From Triparma columacea (Eukaryota > Sar > Bolidophyceae > Parmales > Triparmaceae), in the NCBI GenBank assembly GCA_030267965.1, contig BRYA01000166.1, positions 14,882 through 68,256 on the forward strand: a DNA stretch of 53,375 bases, given 5' to 3'. The translations under genes were made by a program, and so were the position numbers. The notes under the pieces were generated by a model. That model saw only the letters and a list, made by a program, of their open reading frames with translations, did no database searches and was not told where the DNA came from. Position 1 is the stretch's first letter. Each line of letters opens with the position of its first letter. This document shows, piece after piece, positions 41,717 through 53,021 of this stretch.

Positions 41717-44336
41717 CTATAGAACATTTTTCTTCTCTCCCCTACTTGTACTCTTGCTTCCCACCTTGGCAAACTGAGTTTCATACACGCTCATGACGTC
41801 CTCCAGGTCCTTCACTCCGAGAGCCTCGAAGTACTGGTGATCGAGTAGACCCCTCAGTGTTGTGAATCCCTCTTTCTGGTTCTGACTGTCTACGCAAGCC
41901 GCCATGATCGCCATCAACGTGCTACTGCAGGGGGGCTTAACAACCTCGCACGCTATCGAAAGCACGCAATTGGCGTTGGGCATAGTCTTCATTGAAGGGT
42001 CGTAAAATGGTATTTGGATGTCGCATAGCCCTGGCTTCGAAGCGAAGAGGGTGATGGACGCGTTCCCTTTGATGTCGATGGGAAGGGTCTTCCGCATTCC
42101 GCTACTGTTGGTTTCGACGACTTGCATTGGGATATCTTTCGCGATGCTTCCTGTCTGAGTTGTGCCTCCAACCTTGCCGACGATGGGAGCGTGCCAACAA
42201 ACGTTCGAGCCGAGCACCCCGGCGCCGTCATTCTGCACGTGAGGGACTACGATGAGAGAAGCGAACCGAGAAAGGGCTTGGAGTAAGAAGAAATACATGT
42301 TGAGGTGGAAGTGCAAGTTTTGTCGCCAGGTTGTCTAGTAAAGCTCGTCACTTCGCTCCTTGTCCTTTCTCACCTGTTGTTGTAGGGGGGAGCTTGATGA
42401 CCAGCCTCTGGCCAACCTGCACAGATGCAGCAAAGACGAGGGGTTGCTGAGCGGCGGCATCGGACTCCCTGAACTCTTCCTCCACGAGGGCTCCGACATC
42501 GACACTTATGGAATCGCTAGGGACGAATCTCTTCAAGCTGGAAGGGTTGCGTTAAAGGGGTTGCGTTAGTATATATATTATGCTTGCCTCTTTGTTTTTT
42601 TTTTCCATTCTCACCTCTCCTCTTCCTTTTCACTGCTGAGCATTGTGCGCAAAATCCTGCCGAAAGCTCTTAGTAATGCACACTCGCGCTCCCTGAAGAA
42701 TGCCTTGGGTGTTGAACCTGGGCCGCTCCCCGCTGAGGGGTCATAGAGGGGACCCCAGAGAAGCCGGCCCAACCGGGTGCTGGTGCCCTGCCTTGCAACC
42801 ATGCAATTTGAGGCGTTGAGGTTAAAGGCGTTGAGGAGGACGTAAGGGCACTGTAATAACAATGAAATCGAAGCGAGTTTTGAAAGAGTGTAGGGTTAGG
42901 ATGAGGTTTCGAGGGTGTGAGCTGTATTTATCTCGCCTTGCATGCTGAACCTCACCTGCTCCTGGAGCTGACTGAGACTGATAAGGATTTCCCTCGCCCA
43001 GTGCCTGTAGAGCGGGGAAAACTCGTCCATTTTGAAGGTTGGCATGTCGAAGCGGGAATCCGAAAGCAATCTGCTCAGGCTCTTGGCGGGAATGTGCTCA
43101 AAGTGGAAGCACAGCTCTGCGACGGGGGGGGAGAATTTGCGTTAGCAGTGAAGCCAAACCGTCGCAATAAGTAGCGTGCAAATGAGAAATCCCGTTGCCC
43201 ATTCTCACCTTCTCCGTCGTCCTCGTAGCCCATCGCATGAGGAATGCAAGTGGAGGCCAGGGAGAGGGACTTGTGGGCTGCAAAGGAGTTCCACACGGCC
43301 GTCAGGGCGGCAGGGGAAACCTTGGTTTTCGGGATTACTAGGGTCATGACGTCGACAAGCTTTCCCTTGTAACTTCCCTGCCCCTTGAATGTGTGAATAT
43401 TGTTGGTGTCTGTGAACGTTTGACCAAAGCCGAAGGTGTCCTTACTGACCCTTCCCCTGTGCGTATGAAAGGAGTGGATTAAATAGAGGGTAGTGAAGGT
43501 AACGTTAGTATTATAAGAATGGTGGCGCTTCCTCTTCTTTTGTCCATCCTCACCTTGACTCCGTTGTGCTGCCTTGGTGCCTCACAGAGCGCACCCTGTG
43601 TTTGACAGATGCCTTTTCTATGAGAGTGAGATTCTGTTTGTAGTGCATTAGAGGGTTGAGGAGGGCTGAGCCCAAAGTGTTGGACGGAGCAGCTGAGGGA
43701 CCTGAGTCATTGTTTGAAGTGGTGAGGGCTTTGGAGCGAGTCGTTTGCATTTTCTCGAGGATCGCATTGGACAAATTTTCACAGCTCTGCTGCTGCACCA
43801 GGTGATTCATTTCGAGGCCGTACAGGACCGAAAGAAGCTGGCGCGTCTTCTCCTCGTCGAGCTGAGAGGGATCCCAGTTGTTGAGCAAGGAGGTCAAGTT
43901 TTTGGCCTGAAGCTTCACCGCAGAGGCAGCGGACGTGGCCTCAGGGGCCCTGTATACGGGATGAAGTTCTAGGATCCTAGACTTGAGATTAGCGAAGGAT
44001 AGAGTGGGCTCACTGTTGGCGGTTTCACTGAAGGCTCGAGAGCTTGCACATGACTCCAGCCATATTGTTTCAATAAGACGGTAATCAGAATTACTGGAGC
44101 AAAGTCCGGATGAAAGAAAGGTATTGAAAAACTCTGAGGGGGGGGGGAGGGGGGGGTTGAGGCAGGGAAGGACGGGGAAGTGGCAGTTGTCCCGAGAAGG
44201 GAGGGGGAGGGGGTGGGAATGAGATGGATGGGGGGGAGATGGGGTTACCTTTCCACTCGTCCTCTCCTCGTAACGTCTCTCCATCGCTGCTGGCCCGCAA
44301 AAAAATCTCGTAAAATGGGTCAACGAAATCTGTCAT
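41717..44336 (-). CDS. Unknown protein with degenerate protein-kinase-like core
   Basis: Seven exons (minus): 44336-44249, 44133-43554, 43456-43209, 43116-42956, 42850-42615, 42537-42374 and 42246-41717. All are GT-AG, and phases close on a 668-residue frame. The family is not recognised. The middle (about 250-420) can be laid on a kinase fold: LVDVMTLVIPKTK for the VAIK strand, ELCFHFEHIPAKSLSRLL for the hinge, YRHWAREILISLSQLQEQ for helix E, then YVLLNAFNLNASNCMVA where HRDLKPxNILV is expected. The catalytic Asp and a clear DFG are missing, so this would be a pseudokinase. The C-terminal ~170 residues hold a beta-rich part. The gene starts 90 bp after the PCF11 stop on the same strand. Confidence 0.65.
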
Positions 44337-44426
44337 GCTGGATTTAAAATTCGAGCATTTTGCTGGAAAGCTGGAAAGAAAGAAGGAGAATAATAAGAGG
44401 GTTTAGTTTTACGTAACGAATTACTA

Positions 44427-46515
44427 TTATTCGGTGTAAACTTGCTTGCGAGGGAGGGACTCGCCCACTTCCATTCCAAGCTTTTTGCAGCAGCTAGCGT
44501 GAACAAGAACTTCTTCTGTTTCCATTCCATTGTCTGTAAGGGAGGAGCAAAGTGATGATCGAAGGAGGTTAGAAACATGGTGTGCTTCACGGAATCGAAC
44601 CGATGCATTTGCCCTCGCAAGCGCCCTCGCCAGGGTTGTCGCCACCGCTGGATTTAACTAGACGCTTGTCTCTCTCGTCCACTCTCACCTTCCTCTATGA
44701 CAACCTCCCTGCAATCCTGACTGAAGTACACGCATTCGTCGTCGTCGTAAACGTTGACGAACTGGGGAAAGGGGGGGGGGGAGGGGGGGGGGTAAGTGGG
44801 GGGATTTGGTTATGGAAGGCAACCGTGGGGGTATTCTCACCTTCTTCCCGCATATCATGCACTTGTCCCTCATTTCATCAGCCTCCACAGTATCCTTCCT
44901 TCCTGCCTCCTCATCCGCGTCGTCGTCTTCCTTCTTTTCTTCCATCTCTACGTTGGCGTCGTCGTCTGTCACATTCATCCAGTCATTCTCACCCCAGAAC
45001 CATCCAAAGGAGTTGAAGGTGGACGTGAGCTCGTCGACTTTACTGACGGTATTTAGGTGTTCCCTCAGCAAGATCTGCGAGTTGAAACGGCCGCCGTCTA
45101 CCTTCGAGGAAAAGGGAAGGGCCCCGTACAACGTGAAAATCACGTTGTCGTTCTTGTTGGAATGACTGAGGGCTTCTGATGTGAAATCAGCTGAGAAGGA
45201 GGAGCGGAGCAACGACCGAAGGGCGAAGGGGTGCGTTAGCATCAATGCAGTCACTGCGTTCCTCCACGTCGACTCTCTCTCTCTCTCTCACCTGGATCGA
45301 CGACATTGGCAGATGCATTTGTCGAGTTGATCAATTCCTCATGGGGTTTGTTCTTGAAGCTTGTCACAAGGGTGTGCAGATACTTTTTTGTTCCGGCCGC
45401 GGCGAGGAGGAGGGGGTCTAAAGGGGGGGCGGGGGGGATTCAGGGAGAAGTTAGGAGTGGGGGGTTGCCTTACAACTCATCAACCTCCCCGCCCGCCGTG
45501 CTAGCACCACTCACCTCCCTCCCCCTCACCACCCCGAACCTGTCCTAGAAGCAAATCCTCGAGCTTCTTCATGACCGCGTTAGCCTCGGTCAGGTTGACG
45601 TCGCGAACCTCGTCTCTTTCCCAGAAGGTCATCTCCTGAGCAACCTCCGCCTTGTCTCTCTCCTCCCTAAAGACTGCCAAATTATCAAACAGCTGCTTAA
45701 CAAATTCAGGGTTCTTCTCGACCAACTAGGGAAGGGGGGGTGATAGAAGGGGGGGGGGGTTGAGAAATTGTGGTTCACCTTGTTGAGGCTCAAGTCTTGT
45801 TTAGAAACAAGTCTTGTTGAACCTTGTTAAGTCTATTTTTACTCTCACCTCCTCTAACGAAACATCCTCTCCCATTGAATGAAGCATAGCGCGAAGGTCG
45901 AGCAAGTCCGCCTTCGATAACGAATCCAAATTAAAGGTGGGGGCATCAGGAGATGCAATTCCCTCCATGATTGCAATTTTGTTCAAGGGGAACATACTGG
46001 AAGGCATGTGTTTGTAAAGGGGGTTAGAGAGTGGGGGCGGGGATGGGAGTGATGCAATGTGTGTGACGCACCTATTCTTCTTCCAAATCGTCAAGAGACG
46101 CGCCAACTTCTTCTTACTCTGGTCATCTATCTTGCTATAAACACTGAGGAATACAGTGGTTATCGTCTCCCCAACCACAGTAATGAACTCCCCCTTTGCA
46201 TTGTTCAACATACTATCCACCAAGTAGACCAGAGGGAGCTTGAAAAGTGCAGAAGTTTCATCGGAAACCATTCGAGCCTGAATAATGGCATAGAACTCGT
46301 TGGCACCAACAGAATCATCGGCGTAGTCCTCGGCAAGCATTGTAATAGCATTAATCATGGCCTTGTCCTAATGGGTGAGGGAGGGGAGGGGGGGGGAGAG
46401 GATGGATGAGGGACGGGGGCTTTCAGCGAATGGCCATAAATGTTGGTTTACTTACCGGGTGAGATCCAAGTTCACTGAGCTGAGATGTCAATGCAGTAAC
46501 ATCATCATCCTCCAT
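44427..46515 (-). CDS. PCF11: PCF11-like pre-mRNA cleavage/polyadenylation factor
   Basis: PCF11 binds the RNA polymerase II CTD and drives 3'-end cleavage and termination. Eight exons (minus): 46515-46456, 46367-46072, 45996-45849, 45725-45515, 45417-45292, 45190-44841, 44761-44689 and 44533-44427. Phases agree, giving 456 residues. The CTD-interacting domain spans about 1-125: INAITMLAEDYADD, FKLPLVYLVDSMLNNAKGEF, FLSVYSKIDDQSKKKLARLL and TIWKK. A C-terminal C2HC zinc finger is assembled from three exons: CMICGKK, FVNVYDDDECVYF and LVHASCCKK. A WGENDWM block lies before it. The protein is short for the family, lacking long low-complexity linkers. CID plus C-terminal finger makes PCF11 a good call. 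Confidence 0.85.
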
Positions 46516-47016
46516 CGTAAAGTACTAAAGACTTAGATGCAGGCGTTTTAGGGCAATCAAAAATGTGAGGCGGCTGAAATTTGGGAAGCCTTTTGATTTA
46601 GTTTTTCACATTTTAGTAATAAGCATTTTTTTGATTATTAATACATACATTGAATTGATAATTTGATTTGAAATTTAATCATAAACGTTTTTAATATTAG
46701 GGATTTAATTTCCTTATTTGTTTCTTATGAAATATTATTTAAATACAACAATCAATAATTAAGATAATCAAATACATAAAACATTTGAAAAGATGATTTC
46801 AAAATGACGCTGTCGTAATTCAATGATAATAGCACAAAAAGTGTTCTATAGTAATAATCGAGTTATATAATGTTCCTAAACAAAATTAAGATGTCAATTG
46901 GAATATTTTTCGAGATTACGAAAAATTGGTGCAAAGCGTTCAGTGCACAATTTAGCGCCCAATCTTCCCCCCCCCTAGTGGAGTAGTTCCCAGAGTAACG
47001 TCCTATTTTGCGTGTC
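46516..47016. promoter_or_regulatory. AT-rich divergent intergenic region
   Basis: These 501 bp separate the starts of PCF11 (-) and the cation transporter (+). From about 46570 to 46960 the sequence is strikingly AT-rich against the C-rich surroundings, with many TAATTTGATTTGAAA-like runs. No coding frame or RNA gene is seen. It probably contains both promoters. Confidence 0.6.
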
Positions 47017-48848
47017 ATGGCCTCACGTGTAGGATTTTTGAGAAGTTCGAAGGATTTTGCTGCTCGAAGGATTGAATTTCAGAAGCTCAGGCATTCTTCT
47101 AGTGGCAGCGATGCGATGAGCGTTACTATTAAGGGTGCAGTTCTGAACGGGTTGCTCTCTGCGTCAAAGGGTGTCGCGGGAGTAGCCTCAAACTCACCTG
47201 CCCTCATATCTGATGCAGCTCATAGCTTCTCTGACATTGCCACGGATTTGGTGACCCTGTTATCCCACAAGAAGGCGAGGGAGCCGGCTGATTGGGACCA
47301 TCCGTTCGGTCACGGGAAGTTTGAGTCATTGGGCACTGTCTCTGTTGGTGAGTAGGTTGGAAGGACAAGCGAGTAGAGAGGATGCAGAGGGGGCTATGCG
47401 GTGGGCAAGCGGACAAAGTAGGACGGGACAACGAAGCATCACGGGAGGATGAACACGCGAGCCCCAATAACAACTAACCCTTATATTCTCCTCTCGGCAA
47501 TCCGCCTCTCAGGTGGGGTTTTGGGAGTGACTGGATTTGGAGGTAAGGTTGGGTAAAACGAACGTCGGAGGGCTAGCGCGAACAAACTCCAACTTATTGT
47601 CAACCCCCTAATGCACAACCTCTTTCGCAATTCGCTTCTCCTTCATTGCAGTTGGCTGGCACTCCCTCTGTTCCATTAATGAGCTCCTCACCGATGCCTC
47701 CTTTGGCTCCAGTGCAGCGGAAGTGACGCAATTCACAGACCCCAAAACGGCGATGGGCGTCGCCTTCCTGTCGGTTCTTGCCAAGGAGGCAATGTACAGG
47801 GTCACACTGAAGGCGGGAGAGGAGGCCAATTCCAAGGTGGTGATTGCAAATGCTCATCACCACAGGAGCGATGCGTACTCCTCACTTGTGGCCCTCGTCG
47901 GTATCGGGGGGGGTGTCTACTTTGGAATCCCATGGCTGGACCCTGTGGCTGGCCTTGTAGTTGCTGGGATGGTGGTATCGACAGGGATTGAGGTGACTAG
48001 GGAGGCCGTGGGGGACCTTCTTGATACCAATGTGTCAGCTGAATTTATAACGGAAATAGCTCACGTCGTTAGTTCGGTCCCTGGGGTCACGCTCAACCAC
48101 CGGACGAAGGTGAGGTTGGCGAGAGTGAAGCGAGTCACGGGAAGTGTAGGCGCACGACACGTCTTATTGCTAACCCCCCTTCGGCCGTCTTCTCGGTCCG
48201 CCCTGCTCCTCCCGTAGTCCTTGCGTGCAAGACAGATGGGACCCGACATTTTGATCGATGTGTCAATAACTGTGGATGGGGCTATGAGTGCGTCGAGCGC
48301 CCACCAGCTTGGGGAGCACGTGAGGATGCGAATAATGACGAGGTTCGATACGGTCAGCGACGTGAGGATCCATTTTGATCCATCCAACAGGGAGGAATTT
48401 CACAAGCACGCAAACCCGAACATTCTGCCTACGCAAGATGTTATAGATGCCAAGATAAGGGCTGTCCTGCGTAGAACGTGCCCGGAGATCTTGGGCGTGA
48501 CCGAAATTTTCGTCGTGTACAACAGGGAAGGTAATATTACGTCAAAGGTGAATATATTACTTCACCCGGAGCTCAGGATAGAGGAGGCCAACGTGATTGC
48601 TACGAGGATAAGAGAGGTTCTGGTGGATGAGATAGAGGAGATGAGGTAAGCACGCGCGAAGAGGGAGGGAGCAAAGCCACGACTGAGGCGTTGGACTACC
48701 CCGACTTATCAGCCTTTTTGTTAACCTTCCCCCCCACCCCCCCCCCATCTGCAGCGATGTCGATGTAGACCTCGAGCTATCAGAGATGGACGGAAGCGCA
48801 AAGGAGTTGGTCTTAGTACCGAAGGAGAATAGAAATCGTAGAGTTTGA
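47017..48848 (+). CDS. Cation diffusion facilitator, zinc type
   Basis: Exons 47017-47347, 47513-47542, 47652-48109, 48218-48645 and 48755-48848 are in phase and give 446 residues. Exon 2 is only 30 bp (encoding VLGVTGFG inside a membrane helix). CDF proteins exchange Zn2+ (or Fe/Mn) for protons across membranes. Metal-site motifs: SDAAHSFSD (H-x3-D, TM2), DWDHPFGHGKFESLG loop and NAHHHRSDAYSS (H-x3-D, TM5). The H-x3-D pair predicts zinc preference by analogy. The cytoplasmic C-terminal domain follows (DILIDVSITVDGAMS and VRIHFDP). The N-terminus (MASRVGFLRSSKDFAARRI) is basic, serine-rich and free of acidic residues until Asp13, like a mitochondrial presequence, so an organelle location is possible. 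Confidence 0.9.
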
Positions 48849-48940
48849 AATCAATGCAGGGGAGCTTTGATTATATTACGCAACACGAAATGGGCCCCTT
48901 TAACCCTCCTTCAACCATCCTCCTCCTGTCAATCGCTGAC

Positions 48941-50337
48941 CTATCCCTTGATGGCCTTGCATTTAGCCAGGCAGTCCATAGCGTTCATATCCTCGAGTGC
49001 GTCGAATATGCTTCCCTCCGCGCCGTCATCTCCAGCCCCAGCGACCCTGGGGTCAACACTCCAGGCCTTGATGGTGTCCTCGTCGAAGCCGTTCCTCAAG
49101 AGCGCGGCGCCGAAGACCTCATCCGCGATGGGCTTCTCCAGCCAGTTCATCTTCTCTGCCAGTCCCTCCAAAGGCGAAGCGCTAAGGGGGAGGGGGGGGG
49201 GCGGAAGAGTTTAGCTTTTAATCGAGAAGAGAGGAAACATACTTTGCAGCGGTCAACACGTAATGGCTCCCCTCCTCCGCACTCCACCCCCCCCCAACCC
49301 CCCTCCACACTGCCCCCCTCCTCACCTCGCGTGAACTCCGTTATCCCCCTTGTTCGGCACTCCCGGCAATTTGAACTCCTCCCACTTCTTCAGTATCGTG
49401 CCCCTGATGGATTCCTCCGGGGCCTCGTTCGGGTCAGTGGGTCCAAGCAGGTTCCCTCGGAAGTCCGCCCACGACAAGGTAGCGGGGTCCCACTCGACTG
49501 AGAAATAGTAGATGGAGTTAGCCTCCCCTACGAACTTGGACCTCATGGACATGAAGAAGGCGTTGAAGACGTAAAGGGGGTCCTTCCCCTCCACCTCGAC
49601 GAGGCCGCAGTAGAAGCCCCCCCCGAACTTTACCACCTTGTCCTTGGGCTCGCAAAGTCTCCAGGCCTTCTCGAGGCCCTCAGAGTCGAGGCCGAACCTA
49701 TCGCACGCGTCCATGGCATTAACAGCGCGGTCCTCTTCCAGGACCTTGGCCCAAGGCTCACCAAACTTCTCCTCGAACTTGTCAGCAGGGACGGCGAGGT
49801 CGGCGGGCTTCAGGATGGTAGCCTTAGAGGCGATGGCGTAGTAGTGCTGGTCGATCAGCTTCTTGGAGTCAATGTCGGTGCCAGAGATGGTACCCTAAAG
49901 GAATGAGAGAGTAGGAGCAAATTGGGAGGTTAGGGATAGCGTCAGGTAAGGGGGTCGCATTTAGGTAAGGGGGTCGCATATGGGTAAGGGGGTCGCATTT
50001 AGGTAAGGGGGTCGCATTTAGATAAGGGGGTCGCATTTAATGGTCGCCCCCCTCCGCACCCCCCTTCTACTCTCACCTCGCTCACGATGGTGAGACCTGC
50101 CCCCCCCAACTTCTCCTTGACGAACACCTGTGTCGCCTCTGTGTTGGCGTGAGGCTTAATGAACACGAAGGCAGAGTTCTTTGTGGAACTGTTGAGGTAG
50201 TCAAGTGCCTGGACACCAGTGATGGTCGTCCCGTCACCAGCGAGCTCCTTGAACTTGGAGGAGTCAAAGTCTGAGCCGAGCATCTCCTGGGCCTTGGCCT
50301 CATCGAGAGTTTCGGGGATAGATGCGCTTGCTCCCAT
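48941..50337 (-). CDS. Divergent NDP-kinase-fold protein
   Basis: Exons (minus) 50337-50077, 49894-49326 and 49181-48941 are in phase and give 356 residues. The start MGASASIP offers an N-myristoylation site. The core resembles nucleoside diphosphate kinase with long insertions: NSAFVFIKPHANTEATQVFV matches the family's first strand (usually MIKPDGV), then YAIASKATILK, and after a ~120-residue insertion NGVHASASPLEGLAEK, which aligns with the active-site NIIHGSDSVESAEKEI. The phospho-accepting His is kept, while the Asp of GSD is changed to Ser. A C-terminal extension (NWLEKPIADEVFGAALL) is outside the standard family. Activity is uncertain. Confidence 0.7.
49944..50041. repeat. ~20-bp minisatellite inside an intron
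   Basis: Five copies of aggtaagggggtcgcattt (19-20 bp) lie in the first intron (49895-50076) of the NDP-kinase-like gene. Confidence 0.9.
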
Positions 50338-50622
50338 GTGTATCTGCGAGACAATGATGTAGTAGCGTAGGATGGGTAAGGAAGTGGGCGAAGAATGGCA
50401 GTGAAAGACTGATAATTCTGGATTGATCAGAAAGATATCGACGGGGGGGTGTAGAGAAAACACTTTTATAGAGCGTTAAAACCCTCAAAGTATGTTGTAC
50501 TGAAATTTAATCGTCTTCAGATTCCCTATCCATCCCTCAATTTCCCCGTAAATCGTACATACCTTTATAGGTTATTTCTGAGCGCGTCCCGACGAAAAAG
50601 ACTTGTGGGAAAGAAAAGTCTC

Positions 50623-52258
50623 ATGATTTATCTCTTAACTCTACTTTTAGCGCTACAGCGGTCCACTGGTACGTCATTCTTTGCCTTTGTTGTCATAAGA
50701 ATACCCTATTTATAACCTCAAACTCAACCCTACACCATACTTTCTTCTCATCATGAACTCCCCCCTCGTGCAGCTTTTTCTTTCTCCCCCAGAATTCGCT
50801 CTCAGAATGCGTTCCATCCCACATCTACATCAACATCCCTCTATGCTCTTAATAAGGGCTCCACTGTTGCGATTGTTACCCCAATGACCTCCTCAGGGGA
50901 TATTGATTACGACTCCTACAAGGCGCTAGTGCGCTGGCACATTGAGGAGGGCACACATGGTCTTTGCGTTCTCGGGACCACCGGGGAGGCTGCGGTTATG
51001 TCGATGGAGGAGAGGGACAGAGTGTTGAAGGCGACCATGGAGGCCAAGGGGGACAGTGACATATCCATCATAGTAGGTGAGAGGGAGGAGGATTGTGAGG
51101 AGGAGTGGGAGGGGCTGAGAAGCGAAGTGAGGGAGGAAGTGAGGAGGGGGTGAGGAGCGAAGTGGAAGCCCTTTGTTGGGGCAGGGGTTGGAATGGGAAA
51201 ACACAGACGCTTAACGGACATACACGCCTCATGGCCAACCCCTCTTTCTTCTCTCCTCCATACCCCCCCCCCCCCCAGGCACCGGCACAATAAACCCCCA
51301 GACATGCATCGATTTCTCCAAGCAGGCCCTCGCCCACGGCGCCGACGCCGCCCTCGTCGTCACCCCATACTACGTAAAGCCCACCCCTGCCGGCCTCGTT
51401 CAGCACTTCAAGACCATTGCCGAGGCTGTGCCGGAGCTGCCCATCGTGCTCTACAATGTGCCGAGCAGGACGGGTTGCGACATGCAGGTGAGCCGGGGAA
51501 TAGGACATTCGTGCGTATGCGTACGGGAGCGATGGGAGCCTTTTAACCAACTCACTGCTCTCCCCTCCCCCCCCCCCCTCTAACCCCCCCCTCCCACCCG
51601 TACCCCCAACAGCCCGAGACCGTATCCATGGTAAAGGACGCCTGTAACGGTCTCGTTGTGGGCATCAAGGAGGCCACCGGCGACGTCTCCCGCGTTTCCC
51701 CCATCAAATCCCTCTGCGGCTCCGACTTCCTCATGTGGTCTGGAGACGACGAGACGGGGAGCGAGTTTGTGCTCCAGGGGGGGGACGGAGTTATTAGTGT
51801 CAGCGCGAACGTAGCGCCGAATGCTATGAGCAGGATTATGAAAGGTGAGCAAGGAGTAAGAGGGGGGGGGGAAACCTGGAAATGCAAACTAACAATTATT
51901 ACCCCTTGCACTCCTCCCCCCACATCGAAAATTGTTCACAGCTGCACTTAATGGCGACAGATCGACCGTTGAGGCTCTGAACGATCCCCTCAAGCCGGTC
52001 CATGACAAGCTATTCATTGAGTCGAACCCCATTCCGGTCAAGGTGAGCGGAAGGGGAAATATGGGATGGGTGGGATAGCACGGAAGGCACAGAAAAACGA
52101 ACACAATCAAACCCCCCTCCTCCCTACCCCTGCCACCTCAGTATGCAATGAACAAGATGAGAAGGGCGTCATCAGGAATCCGACCCCCTCTAACCGAGCT
52201 CAGTGAGAGCTGCAGAACCATAGTCGACGACGCCCTCAAGAGTGCCGGAGTCATATAA
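50623..52258 (+). CDS. dapA: 4-hydroxy-tetrahydrodipicolinate synthase, plastid
   Basis: The enzyme condenses pyruvate with aspartate semialdehyde, the first committed step of lysine synthesis by the diaminopimelate route. Six exons: 50623-50668, 50774-51076, 51279-51487, 51613-51844, 51942-52042 and 52142-52258, all in phase, giving 335 residues. The first exon (MIYLLTLLLALQRST) spliced at GTACGT/TGCAG gives STA-FSFSP, a signal peptide plus Phe transit motif, which supports this start over the in-frame Met at 50884. Family motifs: VTPMTSSGDIDYDSY, LGTTGEA, VTPYYVKPT with the proton-relay Tyr, YNVPSRTG, and the Schiff-base Lys in VVGIKEATGD. The C-terminal SGIRPPLTEL is typical of DapA. Confidence 0.93.
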
Positions 52259-53021
52259 TGGAATTGTTATAGCTCATCTCGTTAGTACCCGCCGCCCCCT
52301 TCCAACCTCGCTGCAAATTAAATAATTTTTTTTTCACTACAGCAGGTACACGAAGCATTTTAGCCGAAACTAAAGCAAACCGCGAAATTGGACACCAAAC
52401 CACCTCCTTAACCCCCCCCCTCCCCCCCCTCCACCCCTTACCCCCCCCCGGCATTTGGTTTTGGTTGTTGTGTGAAGGATTGGGAAGGATTAAGGGCAAT
52501 TTGTTTTGTCTTGGCTAAACTCGCTGTGAGGAGAGATTATCGACTATTAGCGGTAACAATACTAACAACGCCAAAAAAAAACCACCCCAACACAAACTAA
52601 TTGACGAAGCACGGTGACAAGGGATTAAAAACTAAGGTATCCCCCGAGGCTTGACTTGTCCACAACTTCTTGGGACCCTTTGAGGAGCGGGGCTACAGGA
52701 CGTGTGGTGAAGAGGTAAGTTGGGAGGGCGGGTGATCGGTGGAGGGGGGAGAGAGTGGGGCAAGTGGCGAGGGGAAAGGAGGAAGGAGGGAGGAAGGAGC
52801 CTTCGGTGAAGGAGGAAAAGACCGAGGAAGCCGGGGAGAAAAAAACAAATGGCCGGCCAAATGCACGAGCAAAAAGAGCAAAAATGGGCAAAAGTGTTGG
52901 CTAATTATGAATATGCCGATTTATAATATCTTCACTGACACCCAAAAACGCCGCTCCGCCACCTTTTTTAACGCATGTCGATCGCGAACGCATGATTTTC
53001 AGCACCGAATCAAGATCGTCA
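52259..53021. other. Intergenic, C-rich and purine-rich tracts
   Basis: This holds the 3' region of the synthase gene, a T run near 52326, a C-rich tract (52410-52450) and a purine-rich tract (52735-52850). Open frames here are low-complexity shadows. Upstream of 53022 the frame of the next gene is open but not obviously coding. Confidence 0.5.

Noticed and set aside
44586..44660. tRNA-like T-loop (GGTTCGATTCC) on the minus strand
   Set aside because: T-stem and acceptor pairing fail and no A box is placed correctly; it lies in a PCF11 intron.
50753..50805. ATG at 50753 as the start of dihydrodipicolinate synthase
   Set aside because: It is out of frame with the enzyme and needs a 38-bp intron; the 50623 exon restores both frame and a plastid signal.
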